64,000 nucleotides of DNA from an uncultured Saprospiraceae bacterium (GCA_937959115.1 CALGAW010000014.1:62001-126000); one strand, 5' to 3'; numbered from the stretch's first letter, positions 54,183-64,000 are shown. Notes: generated by a model from the letters alone, not told the origin. Program-made: numbers and translations.

Positions 54183-57100
54183 ATGAAATCAATTCTCACG
54201 ACCATTCTTGTTTGTGCAGCTACTCTTCTATTTGCACAATTTAAAGATCAGGGAACCACACTAAAACCACAGTTCAATCCTGAGCAGGAACACATTCACG
54301 GCATAGAAGCTAATTCCTCCCAATATTCAGATTATTTTAAAGAAGCTTATCAAGCCTTTCCAAATCTTCCGAACGGAATTCTTGAAGCAGTAGCATACAC
54401 GAACACAAGTATTTGGCACGTTCCTGAAAATGTTCAACCAAGTTGTTCTGGTCTTCCTCCCAGTCATGGTGTTATGGGTCTGATGGCGAATGGCAAGGGT
54501 GTGTTTAGAGAAAACCTTCAACTAATTTCTGGGTTAACGGGGTATTCAGAGTCCTCAATCAAGCGTGATCCCAGAGTGAATATTCTCGCATATGCTAAAG
54601 CATTAAGTCTAAAACTAAGCAAAATACCTGCTACTGCAAACCCCCTAAATCAATGGGGAACTGCCTTAATCGAATTAAGCGAATTGCCCCTTGATCAAAA
54701 AGCACAAAACTATCCCATTTCCAGTTTTCAGTATAGTGTGTTCAACTTTATAAACGATCCCGTTAATCAAGCAAACTTTGGATTTCAGCAACCTCAATTA
54801 GACTTGAAAGGGTATTTTGGATTAGATAACTTCAAGGTTTTGTCCTCCAAATTGGTCAATTTAAATTCAGGAACTATTACTGCAGGAAATACAACATGGA
54901 GCACACCTCACAAAGGTATGATGTGCATTGAAGTACCAGGAGCAATTTGGAGCGCAGCACATTCTTCCAACTATGGGAATGGCCGTTCTAGTTCAATTCA
55001 AAACTTTGTGATTCACAAAATACAAGGCTCTTATGCTGGAGCTATCTCATGGTTTAAAAACCCAATATCTAACGTATCTACGCCTTATGTAGTGAGAAAC
55101 GATGGTCAGATTACCCAAATGGTTTGTGAGGCGAATACTGGCTACCATGTTGGTTCCCACAACTCTTATACCATTGGAATCGAGCACGATGGTTATGTCG
55201 AAAACAATGACAATACGACGGCTTTGTACCAAGCAGCTGCGCTCATTGTTAAAGATGGCGCTGCTGAATACGGAATAAGCCTTCTAAGAGCATGGGGATA
55301 TCAAGGCTGTACTGGTGGAGCAAATACTTGTAGTCTAGGTGGCTGTACAAAAATACGAGGGCACCAAAGCTACAGTGGCCAAACGCATAGCGATCCAGGA
55401 ATTTACTGGGATTGGCGTTATTTTTACAAAATATTGAATGATAATACTCCGATCACAACGCTTACTTCTGCTTCAGGAACCATAACTGACAGTGGAGGAG
55501 CAGGCAATTATGGAGACGATGTTCGAACAATTCAAACCATTGCTCCTACGAATGCTTCTAACGTTACCCTTACTGTAAACTCGTTTAATACTGAACAAGG
55601 TTGGGATTATCTTTTGATCTATGATGGGCCTTCAGTTTTCTCTCCATTGGTTGGTCAATATTCTGGGACAACAATTCCAAGTACGTTTACTGCGACTGGA
55701 AGTGCCATAACAGTTGAGTTCCGTTCTGACTGTGCAACTACAGCACCTGGATACTCAATTGGTTGGGGCTCAGTGGGAGCCGACAACACTCCACCAACAA
55801 CTACCGTATCTGTTCAAGGAAACTGGCAGACGAATGATTTTGCTGCCGCATTTACTGACAATGACAATTCTGGAGGTTCAGGAGTCGCCTATCGGTTTAT
55901 GCATGTCTTACAATACGATGGAAATGAGTGGAGAGCCAACCCAAACCGAGGAAACCTTAAAGACAACTTTGATGGCGCACTGCATTCAGACTGGACGAGC
56001 TATGCTGGTGCTTGGGCAGAAAGTGGTGGTTTTCTCAATCAATCAGATGAATCTAATGGCAATACAATATTAACCGCTCCCACCAATCAAAACCTTTACA
56101 ATCAGTACTTATATACCTGGAGAGCGTCAATTGGCGGTACAGGAGCCAACAGGAGAGCTGGATTGCACTTTATGTGTAGTGACGCGGATGCTCCTAATAG
56201 AGGCAATTCTTATTTCGTCTACTTTAGAGCAGATGGGGACAGACTTCAAATTTACTCTGTGGACAATGATGTATTTACGTTACAACAGGACATTCCATTA
56301 ACGGTTAATATAAACCAATACTATACTCATAGCGTAGTTTACGATGAAACTACTGGGAAAATAGTAGTTTACAGAGATGGGTCAAAAGTTGGTGAGTGGA
56401 CAGATCCTACTCCAATTACAACAGGAGGTTTTGTATCTTTTAGAACAGGAAATTGTACCTACTCGATCGATAACTTTAATGTTTATTACCGAAGAACAGG
56501 TAGTAAAACAATTAAAGTAGGAGCAGCGACGAATGATGATATTCAATATCAAAATGCAAATCCGACTTCTCCATCAGGAAAAATAAAATCATTAGCTATT
56601 GACGGAGCAGGTAATTTCTCCCCCATTGCCGAAAACTTTGTGAATGTGGACTGGACACCTCCTACCCTTGCTACAGTAAAAGACGGAACAGGCAATGACA
56701 TTGACGTCACCTCAAGTGTTACCACACTCTCCGGAAACTGGCCTGGGTCAAAAGACGATCATTCTGGAATTGATTTTTATGAATATGCAATTGGAAATAC
56801 TGTAGGTGGAACAAACGTTGTTTCTTGGACAAATAATGGGGCAGCATCAAGCTTTACAGCTAACAACTTAAACCTCACCTCTGGAATTACCTATTATGTT
56901 TCCATCCGAGCAACGAATGAGGCAGGTCTGATTTCTACTGTTGGTTCTTCAGATGGCGTAATGGTAGAAAGAGATGTAATGGTAAGCCCACAGGTAATAC
57001 TCTCTGGGGCCTATAACAGCAATACTGGAATCATGAAAGATGACTTGAGGTCTAACGGCCTAATACCACTTTCACAACCATACAATACGGCACCCTTCAA

Positions 57101-57638
57101 TTATAACGGAGGAGAGACAGTTACTCAAAACGTACTTAATTTTACTGGTGCAAGTGCTATTGTTGATTGGGTATTGGTTGAGTTAAGAGACAAAAATGAC
57201 CCTACATCCATATTGAAAACAAGAGCAGCTTTAGTTCAAGCAGATGGAGATGTTGTAGATACCGATGGTACATCGCCAATACAATTTTCTGGCCTTTCAA
57301 ATGAGGACTATTTTATTTGTATAAAACATAGAAATCATCTAGCCATTTTGACAAATACAACCTATAATTTAAACTCAAACACAACGACTTTCGTAGATTT
57401 TAGAACAATTACAACGTACGGAACAAATGCACAGAAGTCCCTCGGGGTATTTAATGGGATGTGGGCAGGAGATGCCGATTCAGATCTAAGCATTTCTGCA
57501 AGTGATAGAAGCTTGATCTGGAACAACCGAAATTTAACTGGATATCATAATTCAGATGCAAACTTGAATGGAATTATAAATGCATCTGATAGAAGTTTAG
57601 TCTGGAACAATAGAAACCAAACGACACAATTACCTTAA
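54183..57638 (+). CDS. Secreted amidase with SLT-like, CUB and dockerin-like parts
   Basis: This 1151-residue exported protein has a signal peptide (about 1-19). Residues 40-150 (PNGILEAVAYTN, SHGVMGLM, DPRVNILAYAKAL) resemble a lytic-transglycosylase-like segment. An Amidase_2/PGRP zinc amidase spans about 255-420 (FVIHKIQGSYAGAISWF, GIEHDGY, IRGHQSYSGQTHSDPG). A CUB domain spans about 423-533 (SGTITDSGGAGNYGDDV, YDGP, ITVEFRSD). From about 535 to the end runs a 615-residue block also found at the end of the next protein: a sandwich domain (DNFDGALHSDW), an Ig/FN3-like part, the segment WVLVELRD, and two dockerin-like calcium loops (GDADSDLSISASDRSLIW). No usual type IX tail is present. It is likely secreted and acts on peptidoglycan. 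Confidence 0.85.
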   Translation: MKSILTTILVCAATLLFAQFKDQGTTLKPQFNPEQEHIHGIEANSSQYSDYFKEAYQAFPNLPNGILEAVAYTNTSIWHVPENVQPSCSGLPPSHGVMGLMANGKGVFRENLQLISGLTGYSESSIKRDPRVNILAYAKALSLKLSKIPATANPLNQWGTALIELSELPLDQKAQNYPISSFQYSVFNFINDPVNQANFGFQQPQLDLKGYFGLDNFKVLSSKLVNLNSGTITAGNTTWSTPHKGMMCIEVPGAIWSAAHSSNYGNGRSSSIQNFVIHKIQGSYAGAISWFKNPISNVSTPYVVRNDGQITQMVCEANTGYHVGSHNSYTIGIEHDGYVENNDNTTALYQAAALIVKDGAAEYGISLLRAWGYQGCTGGANTCSLGGCTKIRGHQSYSGQTHSDPGIYWDWRYFYKILNDNTPITTLTSASGTITDSGGAGNYGDDVRTIQTIAPTNASNVTLTVNSFNTEQGWDYLLIYDGPSVFSPLVGQYSGTTIPSTFTATGSAITVEFRSDCATTAPGYSIGWGSVGADNTPPTTTVSVQGNWQTNDFAAAFTDNDNSGGSGVAYRFMHVLQYDGNEWRANPNRGNLKDNFDGALHSDWTSYAGAWAESGGFLNQSDESNGNTILTAPTNQNLYNQYLYTWRASIGGTGANRRAGLHFMCSDADAPNRGNSYFVYFRADGDRLQIYSVDNDVFTLQQDIPLTVNINQYYTHSVVYDETTGKIVVYRDGSKVGEWTDPTPITTGGFVSFRTGNCTYSIDNFNVYYRRTGSKTIKVGAATNDDIQYQNANPTSPSGKIKSLAIDGAGNFSPIAENFVNVDWTPPTLATVKDGTGNDIDVTSSVTTLSGNWPGSKDDHSGIDFYEYAIGNTVGGTNVVSWTNNGAASSFTANNLNLTSGITYYVSIRATNEAGLISTVGSSDGVMVERDVMVSPQVILSGAYNSNTGIMKDDLRSNGLIPLSQPYNTAPFNYNGGETVTQNVLNFTGASAIVDWVLVELRDKNDPTSILKTRAALVQADGDVVDTDGTSPIQFSGLSNEDYFICIKHRNHLAILTNTTYNLNSNTTTFVDFRTITTYGTNAQKSLGVFNGMWAGDADSDLSISASDRSLIWNNRNLTGYHNSDANLNGIINASDRSLVWNNRNQTTQLP
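55785..57638 (+). repeat. Shared 615-residue C-terminal block, copy 1 (coding)
   Basis: Protein-level repeat with 61100-62957. Both copies open DNTPPTT, carry EWRAN, RAGLHFM, EWTDPTPITTG, then a WVLVELRD / RAALxQADGD / HRNHL core and finish with two DRSLIWNxRN calcium-loop repeats and a terminal QLP. Confidence 0.8.
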
Positions 57639-57668
57639 ATCAAATTATTTTAGCAAAACTGCCCTTTA

Positions 57669-60600
57669 ATGAAATCTTTAATTAACATTATTACAATTAC
57701 AATTGTATCTTTCCTCTTTCTGTCTATTTCCAGTGAGGCTCAAGTCAGTTCGAACATGACTTTATCCTCTATTTGGGATGGGAATAATACACAAACCAGT
57801 GGAGTATACTACAACGATATCTGGGGATATGTTGACTTACAAGGAAATGAATACGCTATTGTTGGATCTCCTCAAGAAGTTCACTTCATTGATGTAACAA
57901 CACCAACTACTCCAGTTGTTGTGCATGAACATACAGGTGGCTCAACTACGCTTTGGAGAGATTTTAAGACATACAAACAGTATTGCTATGCTGTTGCTGA
58001 TCAAGGAAATGAAGGCTTATTAGTTTTCGATATGAGTCCGCTCCCTAACAATCCTCCAGTATTAGTCAATCAAATCACTGGAGATTTTGTTCGAGCACAC
58101 AACATTTACATTGATGTACCAAATGGATTGGCATATATTGCGGGTTCGAATACGGTAAATGGTGGATTGATTGTTTATGACTTAGAAGCAAACCAATCTA
58201 ATCCTCCTGTCGTTTTTTCATCAACACTCCCAGGTGGTTATATTCATGATGTTTTTGTACAAGACAATATTGCTTATGCTTCTCATGGTAATAATGGATT
58301 TTACATGCATGATTTTTCCAACCCATCTTCTCCTGTTTTTATAGATTCAAGAGTAACTGGAGGCTACAATCATAGTAGTTGGATTACTGATGATGGGAAT
58401 TACATCATTTACGCAGAAGAGGTTCCAGCCGGTCGGCCAATGGGTGTATTAGACATTTCAGATGTCCAAAACAATGGAATCGGTCTAGTCACAACATTCC
58501 GTGATCCATTGCTAGCGCCTGCAGAGCTAGATGTGACACCTCACAACCCTTTTATTGTAGGAGATTATGTAGTTATTTCTTACTACGAAGACGGTGTTCA
58601 AATTTTTGACATATCTAATCCAGCCAATCCTACTAAAGCTGGATGGTATGATACAAACCCTACGAATACCTCCTACAACGGAACCAATAGTAACTGGGGT
58701 GTTTATCCGTATTTCCCATCTGGGACGGTCATTGCAACCGACACAGAAAATGGATTGTTTGTATTACAGACATCATTAAATCTGCCAACGTTATGTTTTG
58801 ATGGGATTCAGAACGGAACGGAGTTAGGTGTAGACTGTGGTGGCTATTGTACGCCTTGTCTACCTCCACCTCCTGCACCAGTTGCCGACTTTAATGGTTC
58901 ACCAACAATTAGTTGTGATGGTGTTGTAGATTTCACAGATTTGTCTACTGAATCACCAACTTCTTGGGCATGGGACTTTGGTGATGGAGCAACAAGTACA
59001 CAACAAAACCCTACACACACCTATACCGCACTAGGTACATACACAGTAACACTAACCGCAACCAATGCAATTGGTTCAGATACTGAGACAAAAGTTGATT
59101 ACATCACCATCGGATCAGGTGACTTGCCATTTGTTATTAATGGTACCTTTTGCCCTCCAGGCACTGCAATGCTTTCAGCAACAGGAACTGGCAACTTGAA
59201 TTGGTATGACACACTAGGAAATTTTCTGTTTACTGGCAATAATTTTACAACCCCAACCTTAACTGCTACAACAACCTTTTTTGTTGAAAATGAAGATGTA
59301 GGAACAACGCAGAATGTTGGCCCTACAGACAATTCTATTGGAGGTGGAGGCTACCACGGTGCTTCTGCACAATATCTATTATTCTCAACTGCTAAAGAAA
59401 TTGTACTTAAATCCGTTTGGGTGGATGCTGATGGTGGAGGAAATCGTACCATAGAGTTGTTAGATGATAATGGTGCATTGGTCAACTCATTAACCGTAAA
59501 TATCCCAGATGGTCAAGGAAGAGTAGCGATCAACTGGACAATACCTGCTGGAGATTTTCAACTTGGTGGGAATAATATGAATTTATTTAGGAATAATGCA
59601 GGCGTAAATTTCCCCTATTCATTGAATAATGTTATTGATATTACCGCCTCAACAGCTGGACCTGGTTTCTATTATTATTTCTATGATTGGGAAGTAGAAA
59701 CGATTGGTTGTACTAGTCAGAAAGTTCCCGTAGTAGCAAACGCCTTATCTGCACCTAATGCATCATTTACTACAGGAGTCATCTTTAATACTGTAATCTT
59801 TACTGATGCTTCAACAGGTGGTACTTCCTTCTTATGGGATTTTGGTGATGGAACAACGGATTCTTCCAATCCAAATCCAACCCATATATATGGACAAGGA
59901 ACATTTACAGCGACACTAACCATAACGAATTCCTGTGGTTCAGATACAAGCACTGAAACATTTACATTTAATACACCACCTCCATCAACTCCAACTGCAA
60001 ATTTTGAGGCAGACCCATTGACTAGTTGCTCTGGGGATATTGACTTTACCGACTTAAGTACAGGCGCAGCTACTGCTTGGGCATGGGATTTTGGAGATGG
60101 TAACTCATCCACTACACAAAACCCATCACATACCTATGCCAACGCTGGCACCTATGATGTAACTTTAATCGCATCAAACACAAATGGAGCGGATACGTTA
60201 ACGAAGACTAGCTACATTACAATTACGGCGGGCTCTAGTGCACCACCAGTTGTTACAAATGACTTTTTCTGCCCACCTGGATCAGCTACGCTAACGGCTA
60301 CAGGTACTGGCAACTTGAATTGGTATGATACCACTGGCACCTTAGTCTTTACAGGACCTTCGTTTACCACACCAACCTTAACCACTACGACAACTTATTT
60401 TGTTGAGAATGAAAATTTGGCAACAACTTACAACGTAGGACCAACCGACAACAGTATTGGCGGAGGTGGATATTTCGACTTTGCTCAAAGCCTTGTGTTT
60501 GACGTTTTTCAGGATTTTGTTTTGAAATCTGTTTGGGTAGATGCAGGAAGTAACGGGAATCGAGATGTTGAGATACGAGATGCTACAAGTGGTGCGTTAC

Positions 60601-62957
60601 TTAGTACGACAACGGTGTTTATTCCTGCTGGACAAAGCAGGGTAAATTTGAATATTTTCCTTTCTCCTGGTTCTTATACCATTGGAGGAGACAACATGGA
60701 TTTGTTTAGAAACAACAATGGTCCATACGCTTATCCATTTACAGTACCGAATGTGGTTGAAATCACTGGATCTACTGCAAACAATCCAGTTAACTTTTAT
60801 TACTTCTTCTATGACTGGGAGGTTGAGACCTTAGCGTGTACTAGTTCACAGGTACCAGTAACTGCATCTGCGAACACTGGACCGATGGCTGATTTCTCCT
60901 ATTCAGTTGCTGGGAACACAGCAAGCTTCACGGATCTCTCTACCTTTGCTTCCTTTTGGAGTTGGGATTTCGGAGATGGCGCTACCTCAAATGCACAAAA
61001 CCCACAACATACTTTTGGTAATGGGACGTTTGTTGTAACCCTTGATGTTACAAACAGTTGTGGCACTGACACCCATATAGACACGTTGTTCTTTGCGGGA
61101 CCGGATAATACACCACCAACAACTGCTGTAACCGTTCCAACCCCTTGGGTAACTGGAGACTTTCAAGCGAATTACGATGATATGGACAACTTAGGAGGTT
61201 CAGGTCTTGCAGAGCTGTTCTACAAAGTAAAACGGCAAGAAAGTGGCGAATGGAGAGCAAACGAAGACAACGGCTTCCTCTACGACGGTTTCGACCAATT
61301 GCACCCAGAGTGGAACATAATCGGGGGCACGTGGGCAGTAACCAACGGTGAATTACAACAGACAAATATTAACAATCAGAATGCAAGGATAGGAACTAGT
61401 CTGAATCAAAATGATGAAGATGGTTACTTATACCATTGGCAAGGAAACTTATATGGTGGTAGTCCTACACAACGTGCAGGTTTACACTTTATGGGATCAG
61501 GAAATCCAAATGGTTCAGGAACCTCCTACAGTGCTTATCTTTATTCTGATGCGGATGAAATTCGAATCTATAAAACAACTGGAAACGGTTATCAATTGGT
61601 ACATACTTCACCATATCCTGTAGACATTAATATATTCTATGATATAAAGGTAGTTTACATGAAAACTACGGGAAGAATTACATTCTACTTAAATGATGTA
61701 TTATCAGCAGAATGGACAGATCCAACACCGATAACTACTGGAGATTTTGTATTCTTTAGATCCAGGACGACAAACTATGCTGTAGATGATTTCCAAGTGT
61801 TTAAACACAGAGCACTTGACTCAACGTTGGTGACTACTGATGGTCTTAGTGAAGATATAGATCAGTCTAATGTAGATCCGAATACCCCTGCTGGTGAGGT
61901 TTGCTCTATCGTAATTGATAATGTTGATTTGTTATCTGACATCGAAACGGCCTTAGTCAACCTTGATTTATCACCACCAACTCAAGTTGCCACTGTAAAC
62001 GATGGGCCAGGGTCTGACATTGACACAACGACGGCTAATGTATATGATGGAAACTGGACGGTCTCTACTGATCCCAATTCAGATATTGCAAAATACTGGT
62101 ATTCAATTGGCACTGCCCCTGGACTTGATGATGTGGTGGCATTAACAGATAACGGATTAGCGACGACTTTCTCTTTGCCTGGTTCACAGTTTATGGATAA
62201 TGTGGTTTACTATATTACTGTATATGCTGAAAATGGAGCGGGACTATTGTCTATTTCAACTGCATCCGATGGTCTTGTATTCTTAAGAAACGTTGCCATC
62301 CAACCTAAGGTTATGTTAGCTGGTCCTTATGATCAGTCAACTGGATTAATGAAGGATGTTCTAAGAGCATTTGGTTTAATTCCTTTCAATCATCCTTTTA
62401 GTGGTGCTCCTTGGAACTATGCAGGCACTGAGGCGACCAACGCTTCCGTACTTAGCATCTCAGGACAAAATGCCATCATTGATTGGGTGTTAGTCGAATT
62501 AAGAGATGGCGCAGACTCTAGTAGTGTTTTGTCTTCGAGAGCGGCTCTTTTACAAGCAGACGGGGACATTGTTGACGTAGATGGTATTTCTTCTGTTTTA
62601 TTCAGTGGAGTTAGTGGCGGTGATTACTTCATTGCTGTTCGACACCGTAACCACCTTGGAATTATGACTGCAAGTGCTGTTACGTTACAGAATGGAGGTG
62701 CAAACATTGCAGACTTTATTGCTGCGCTACCAACTTATGGCCTTAGTGCACAACAACAAGTAAATGGAATTAGTGCTATGTGGCCAGGAGATGCAACTAG
62801 TGACGGATTAATATCTGCTTCTGATAGAAGCTTGATCTGGAATGATAGAAATACTACTGGATACAGATTTACAGATATTAACTTAGATAGAACGGTAGAT
62901 GCAATTGATCGTTCTATTGGTTGGAATAACAGAAATAAAACTGAACAGCTACCATAA
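57669..62957 (+). CDS. Giant LVIVD/choice-of-anchor-B protein with PKD domains
   Basis: This 1762-residue exported protein has a signal peptide (about 1-24, ending SEAQ). Residues 25-370 form a beta-propeller of LVIVD/choice-of-anchor-B type (YNDIWGYVDLQGNEYAIVG, WRDFKTYKQYCYAVADQG, GGYIHDVFVQDN). A Cys-rich linker follows (CFDGIQNGTELGVDCGG, about 376-398). Four PKD domains lie near 404-480, 696-770, 774-854 and 1072-1142 (WAWDFGDG). Two related modules at about 483-692 and 856-1070 each begin FCPPG and carry NWYDT, NVGPTDNSIGGGGY and YFFYDWEVET. Residues 1145-1762 repeat the C-terminal block of the previous protein, including dockerin-like loops. It starts 30 bases after the upstream gene, so the two likely share a message. 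The role is probably adhesive. Confidence 0.85.
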   Translation: MKSLINIITITIVSFLFLSISSEAQVSSNMTLSSIWDGNNTQTSGVYYNDIWGYVDLQGNEYAIVGSPQEVHFIDVTTPTTPVVVHEHTGGSTTLWRDFKTYKQYCYAVADQGNEGLLVFDMSPLPNNPPVLVNQITGDFVRAHNIYIDVPNGLAYIAGSNTVNGGLIVYDLEANQSNPPVVFSSTLPGGYIHDVFVQDNIAYASHGNNGFYMHDFSNPSSPVFIDSRVTGGYNHSSWITDDGNYIIYAEEVPAGRPMGVLDISDVQNNGIGLVTTFRDPLLAPAELDVTPHNPFIVGDYVVISYYEDGVQIFDISNPANPTKAGWYDTNPTNTSYNGTNSNWGVYPYFPSGTVIATDTENGLFVLQTSLNLPTLCFDGIQNGTELGVDCGGYCTPCLPPPPAPVADFNGSPTISCDGVVDFTDLSTESPTSWAWDFGDGATSTQQNPTHTYTALGTYTVTLTATNAIGSDTETKVDYITIGSGDLPFVINGTFCPPGTAMLSATGTGNLNWYDTLGNFLFTGNNFTTPTLTATTTFFVENEDVGTTQNVGPTDNSIGGGGYHGASAQYLLFSTAKEIVLKSVWVDADGGGNRTIELLDDNGALVNSLTVNIPDGQGRVAINWTIPAGDFQLGGNNMNLFRNNAGVNFPYSLNNVIDITASTAGPGFYYYFYDWEVETIGCTSQKVPVVANALSAPNASFTTGVIFNTVIFTDASTGGTSFLWDFGDGTTDSSNPNPTHIYGQGTFTATLTITNSCGSDTSTETFTFNTPPPSTPTANFEADPLTSCSGDIDFTDLSTGAATAWAWDFGDGNSSTTQNPSHTYANAGTYDVTLIASNTNGADTLTKTSYITITAGSSAPPVVTNDFFCPPGSATLTATGTGNLNWYDTTGTLVFTGPSFTTPTLTTTTTYFVENENLATTYNVGPTDNSIGGGGYFDFAQSLVFDVFQDFVLKSVWVDAGSNGNRDVEIRDATSGALLSTTTVFIPAGQSRVNLNIFLSPGSYTIGGDNMDLFRNNNGPYAYPFTVPNVVEITGSTANNPVNFYYFFYDWEVETLACTSSQVPVTASANTGPMADFSYSVAGNTASFTDLSTFASFWSWDFGDGATSNAQNPQHTFGNGTFVVTLDVTNSCGTDTHIDTLFFAGPDNTPPTTAVTVPTPWVTGDFQANYDDMDNLGGSGLAELFYKVKRQESGEWRANEDNGFLYDGFDQLHPEWNIIGGTWAVTNGELQQTNINNQNARIGTSLNQNDEDGYLYHWQGNLYGGSPTQRAGLHFMGSGNPNGSGTSYSAYLYSDADEIRIYKTTGNGYQLVHTSPYPVDINIFYDIKVVYMKTTGRITFYLNDVLSAEWTDPTPITTGDFVFFRSRTTNYAVDDFQVFKHRALDSTLVTTDGLSEDIDQSNVDPNTPAGEVCSIVIDNVDLLSDIETALVNLDLSPPTQVATVNDGPGSDIDTTTANVYDGNWTVSTDPNSDIAKYWYSIGTAPGLDDVVALTDNGLATTFSLPGSQFMDNVVYYITVYAENGAGLLSISTASDGLVFLRNVAIQPKVMLAGPYDQSTGLMKDVLRAFGLIPFNHPFSGAPWNYAGTEATNASVLSISGQNAIIDWVLVELRDGADSSSVLSSRAALLQADGDIVDVDGISSVLFSGVSGGDYFIAVRHRNHLGIMTASAVTLQNGGANIADFIAALPTYGLSAQQQVNGISAMWPGDATSDGLISASDRSLIWNDRNTTGYRFTDINLDRTVDAIDRSIGWNNRNKTEQLP
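61100..62957 (+). repeat. Shared 615-residue C-terminal block, copy 2 (coding)
   Basis: Second copy of the block described at 55785-57638, diverged in detail but with the same order of motifs. Its dockerin-like loops are GDATSDGLISASDRSLIW and DINLDRTVDAIDRSIGW, at about 62790-62954. Confidence 0.8.
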
Positions 62958-63103
62958 TCAATCATAATTCTTATTGATTTTGAACTCTTTATGTCGTTAA
63001 ATTGATACTATTTCCTTAGAAATCTTGAAAAAATAGTGTTATTTTAACGACATATTTTGTTACGTCCCTAAACCAACGTTCTTACTAATCTTAAACCTTC
63101 ATT

Positions 63104-64000
63104 ATGAAAAGGCTAATCTTATTATGTATTCTAGGGATAAGTTTTGTATTAGGTCTTAATGCACAACAACACTCTAAAAGTATCCATCAAGAACAATCTG
63201 AATATTACCAATCTCTTGGTATAGATGCAAACGATTATTACAAGATAAATAAAACACAATCGATTAACCATACTAATAAGAATTGCAGTTTAGACAAAGT
63301 AGTCTACGGTTGGCATCCATACTGGATGAATGGAAAGGAGGTAAACTATGATTGGAATCTACTTTCTCATTTTGTCTATTTTTCATACGAAGTCAATGCC
63401 TCGAATGGAAATCCAGTGAACACGCATGGTTGGGCGACTGCTCCTTCAGTAACAACCGCTTTAAACAATGGCAAGAAAGTACACCTCTGTGTCACCTTAT
63501 TCAGCAATCACACCACCTTTTTCAATAGTGCAACTGCAGAACAAAACCTAATCAACAATTTGATCAACCTCCTACAGACGCGTGGAGGACATGGTATCAA
63601 CATTGACTTTGAAGGCGTAAATAAGGCACATAGAAATGACATGACCAATTTCATTGCCAACTTGAATACTCAGATGAAAGCCGCTATTCCAAATTCTGAA
63701 TTGACTATTGCATTGTACGCAGTAGATTGGGGTAACTTATTTAATATCGCTACGCTAAAAAATCACATTGACTATTTTGTCATAATGGGTTATGACTATT
63801 ATTGGAAAGGAATTGCCAATGCAGGACCAAATGACCCGCTACACTATTTTGAACCGTCGCAAACTGCATATGATTACAATTTATCTAGGAGTACAACCTA
63901 CTATCTAGCACAAGGACTTCCAACATCGCAGCTAGTCCTTGGTCTACCCTACTATGGTCGCGAGTGGAGGACCACCAATTTCAATTACCATGCAGCTACT
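63104..64000 (+). CDS. GH18 chitinase-like protein, N-terminal part
   Basis: The gene runs off the right edge; 299 codons are present and open throughout. A signal peptide (about 1-21, ending NAQ) is followed by a glycoside hydrolase family 18 TIM barrel: VVYGWHPYW near residue 67, then the catalytic GINIDFEGV (the DxxDxDxE-type strand, with the acid Glu present), ELTIALYAVDW, FVIMGYDYYW and LVLGLPYYGREW. GH18 enzymes cut chitin or related N-acetylglucosamine polymers. It follows the two giant proteins in the same direction after 146 bases, adding a polysaccharide-degrading activity to the secreted set. Any C-terminal domains are out of view. Confidence 0.9.
   Translation, partial: MKRLILLCILGISFVLGLNAQQHSKSIHQEQSEYYQSLGIDANDYYKINKTQSINHTNKNCSLDKVVYGWHPYWMNGKEVNYDWNLLSHFVYFSYEVNASNGNPVNTHGWATAPSVTTALNNGKKVHLCVTLFSNHTTFFNSATAEQNLINNLINLLQTRGGHGINIDFEGVNKAHRNDMTNFIANLNTQMKAAIPNSELTIALYAVDWGNLFNIATLKNHIDYFVIMGYDYYWKGIANAGPNDPLHYFEPSQTAYDYNLSRSTTYYLAQGLPTSQLVLGLPYYGREWRTTNFNYHAAT

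Overview
The window comes from a member of the Bacteroidota, most likely a Saprospiria-type bacterium. The evidence is AT-rich DNA; Bacteroidota-type promoters (TTG, about 20 bases, then TAnnTTTG); a SusC/SusD pair; a TonB receptor with an N-terminal carboxypeptidase-regulatory-like domain; very large secreted proteins with SprB, PKD, CUB, lamin-tail and type IX secretion sorting domains; and the block birA / rsfS / ftsH, which I recall as typical of this phylum. No tRNA, rRNA, CRISPR array, insertion sequence or prophage was seen.

Layout. 1-8.8 kb: the start of a beta-lactamase-fold serine hydrolase (cut by the left edge), an HscA-like Hsp70, a CtlX-type guanidino-modifying hydrolase, a DUF4157 protein tightly coupled to a small lipoprotein (an effector/partner-like pair), then biotin ligase, ribosome silencing factor and FtsH. 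9-12.1 kb: an unusual HTH protein with an internal duplication, and a membrane protein. 12.7-20.6 kb: a TonB receptor and a 1585-residue M43 metalloprotease carrying about 15 SprB repeats and a type IX sorting tail. 20.7-26 kb: an SDR oxidoreductase, a dual CDGSH iron-sulfur protein, an intergenic region with repeat-like elements, the tgt-lptF/G pair, and a glycosyltransferase whose true N-terminus lies upstream of any conventional start codon. 26-34 kb: a 1392-residue lamin-tail protein, a histidine kinase, TerC and aspartate-semialdehyde dehydrogenase. 34.3-37.6 kb: a DUF349-like protein with a histone-H1-like Lys/Ala tail, a small PH-like membrane protein, a Met-rich lipoprotein and a small hypothetical. 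37.6-40.4 kb: phenylacetyl-CoA epoxidase operon paaABCD, with PaaB duplicated in tandem. 40.6-46.3 kb: a DUF3179 lipoprotein and a SusC/SusD nutrient-uptake pair. 46.6-54 kb: pdxJ, topoisomerase IV/gyrase subunit A, a cell-wall amidase and the LPS-assembly protein LptD. 54.2-64 kb: a run of secreted proteins (amidase-CUB, LVIVD/PKD and a GH18 chitinase-like protein cut by the right edge). The first two of these share a C-terminal block of about 615 residues that ends in dockerin-like calcium loops.

How it fits together. Envelope biogenesis (LptF/G, LptD, amidase, SusCD, TonB receptor) and large surface or secreted proteins dominate. The most promising under-described items are the DUF4157/lipoprotein pair (3382-5378), the shared C-terminal module of the two giant proteins (55785-57638 and 61100-62957), the HTH protein at 9000-11171, and the H1-tailed DUF349-like protein at 34298-35812. 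All functional calls rest on reading motifs by eye; no database search was run.
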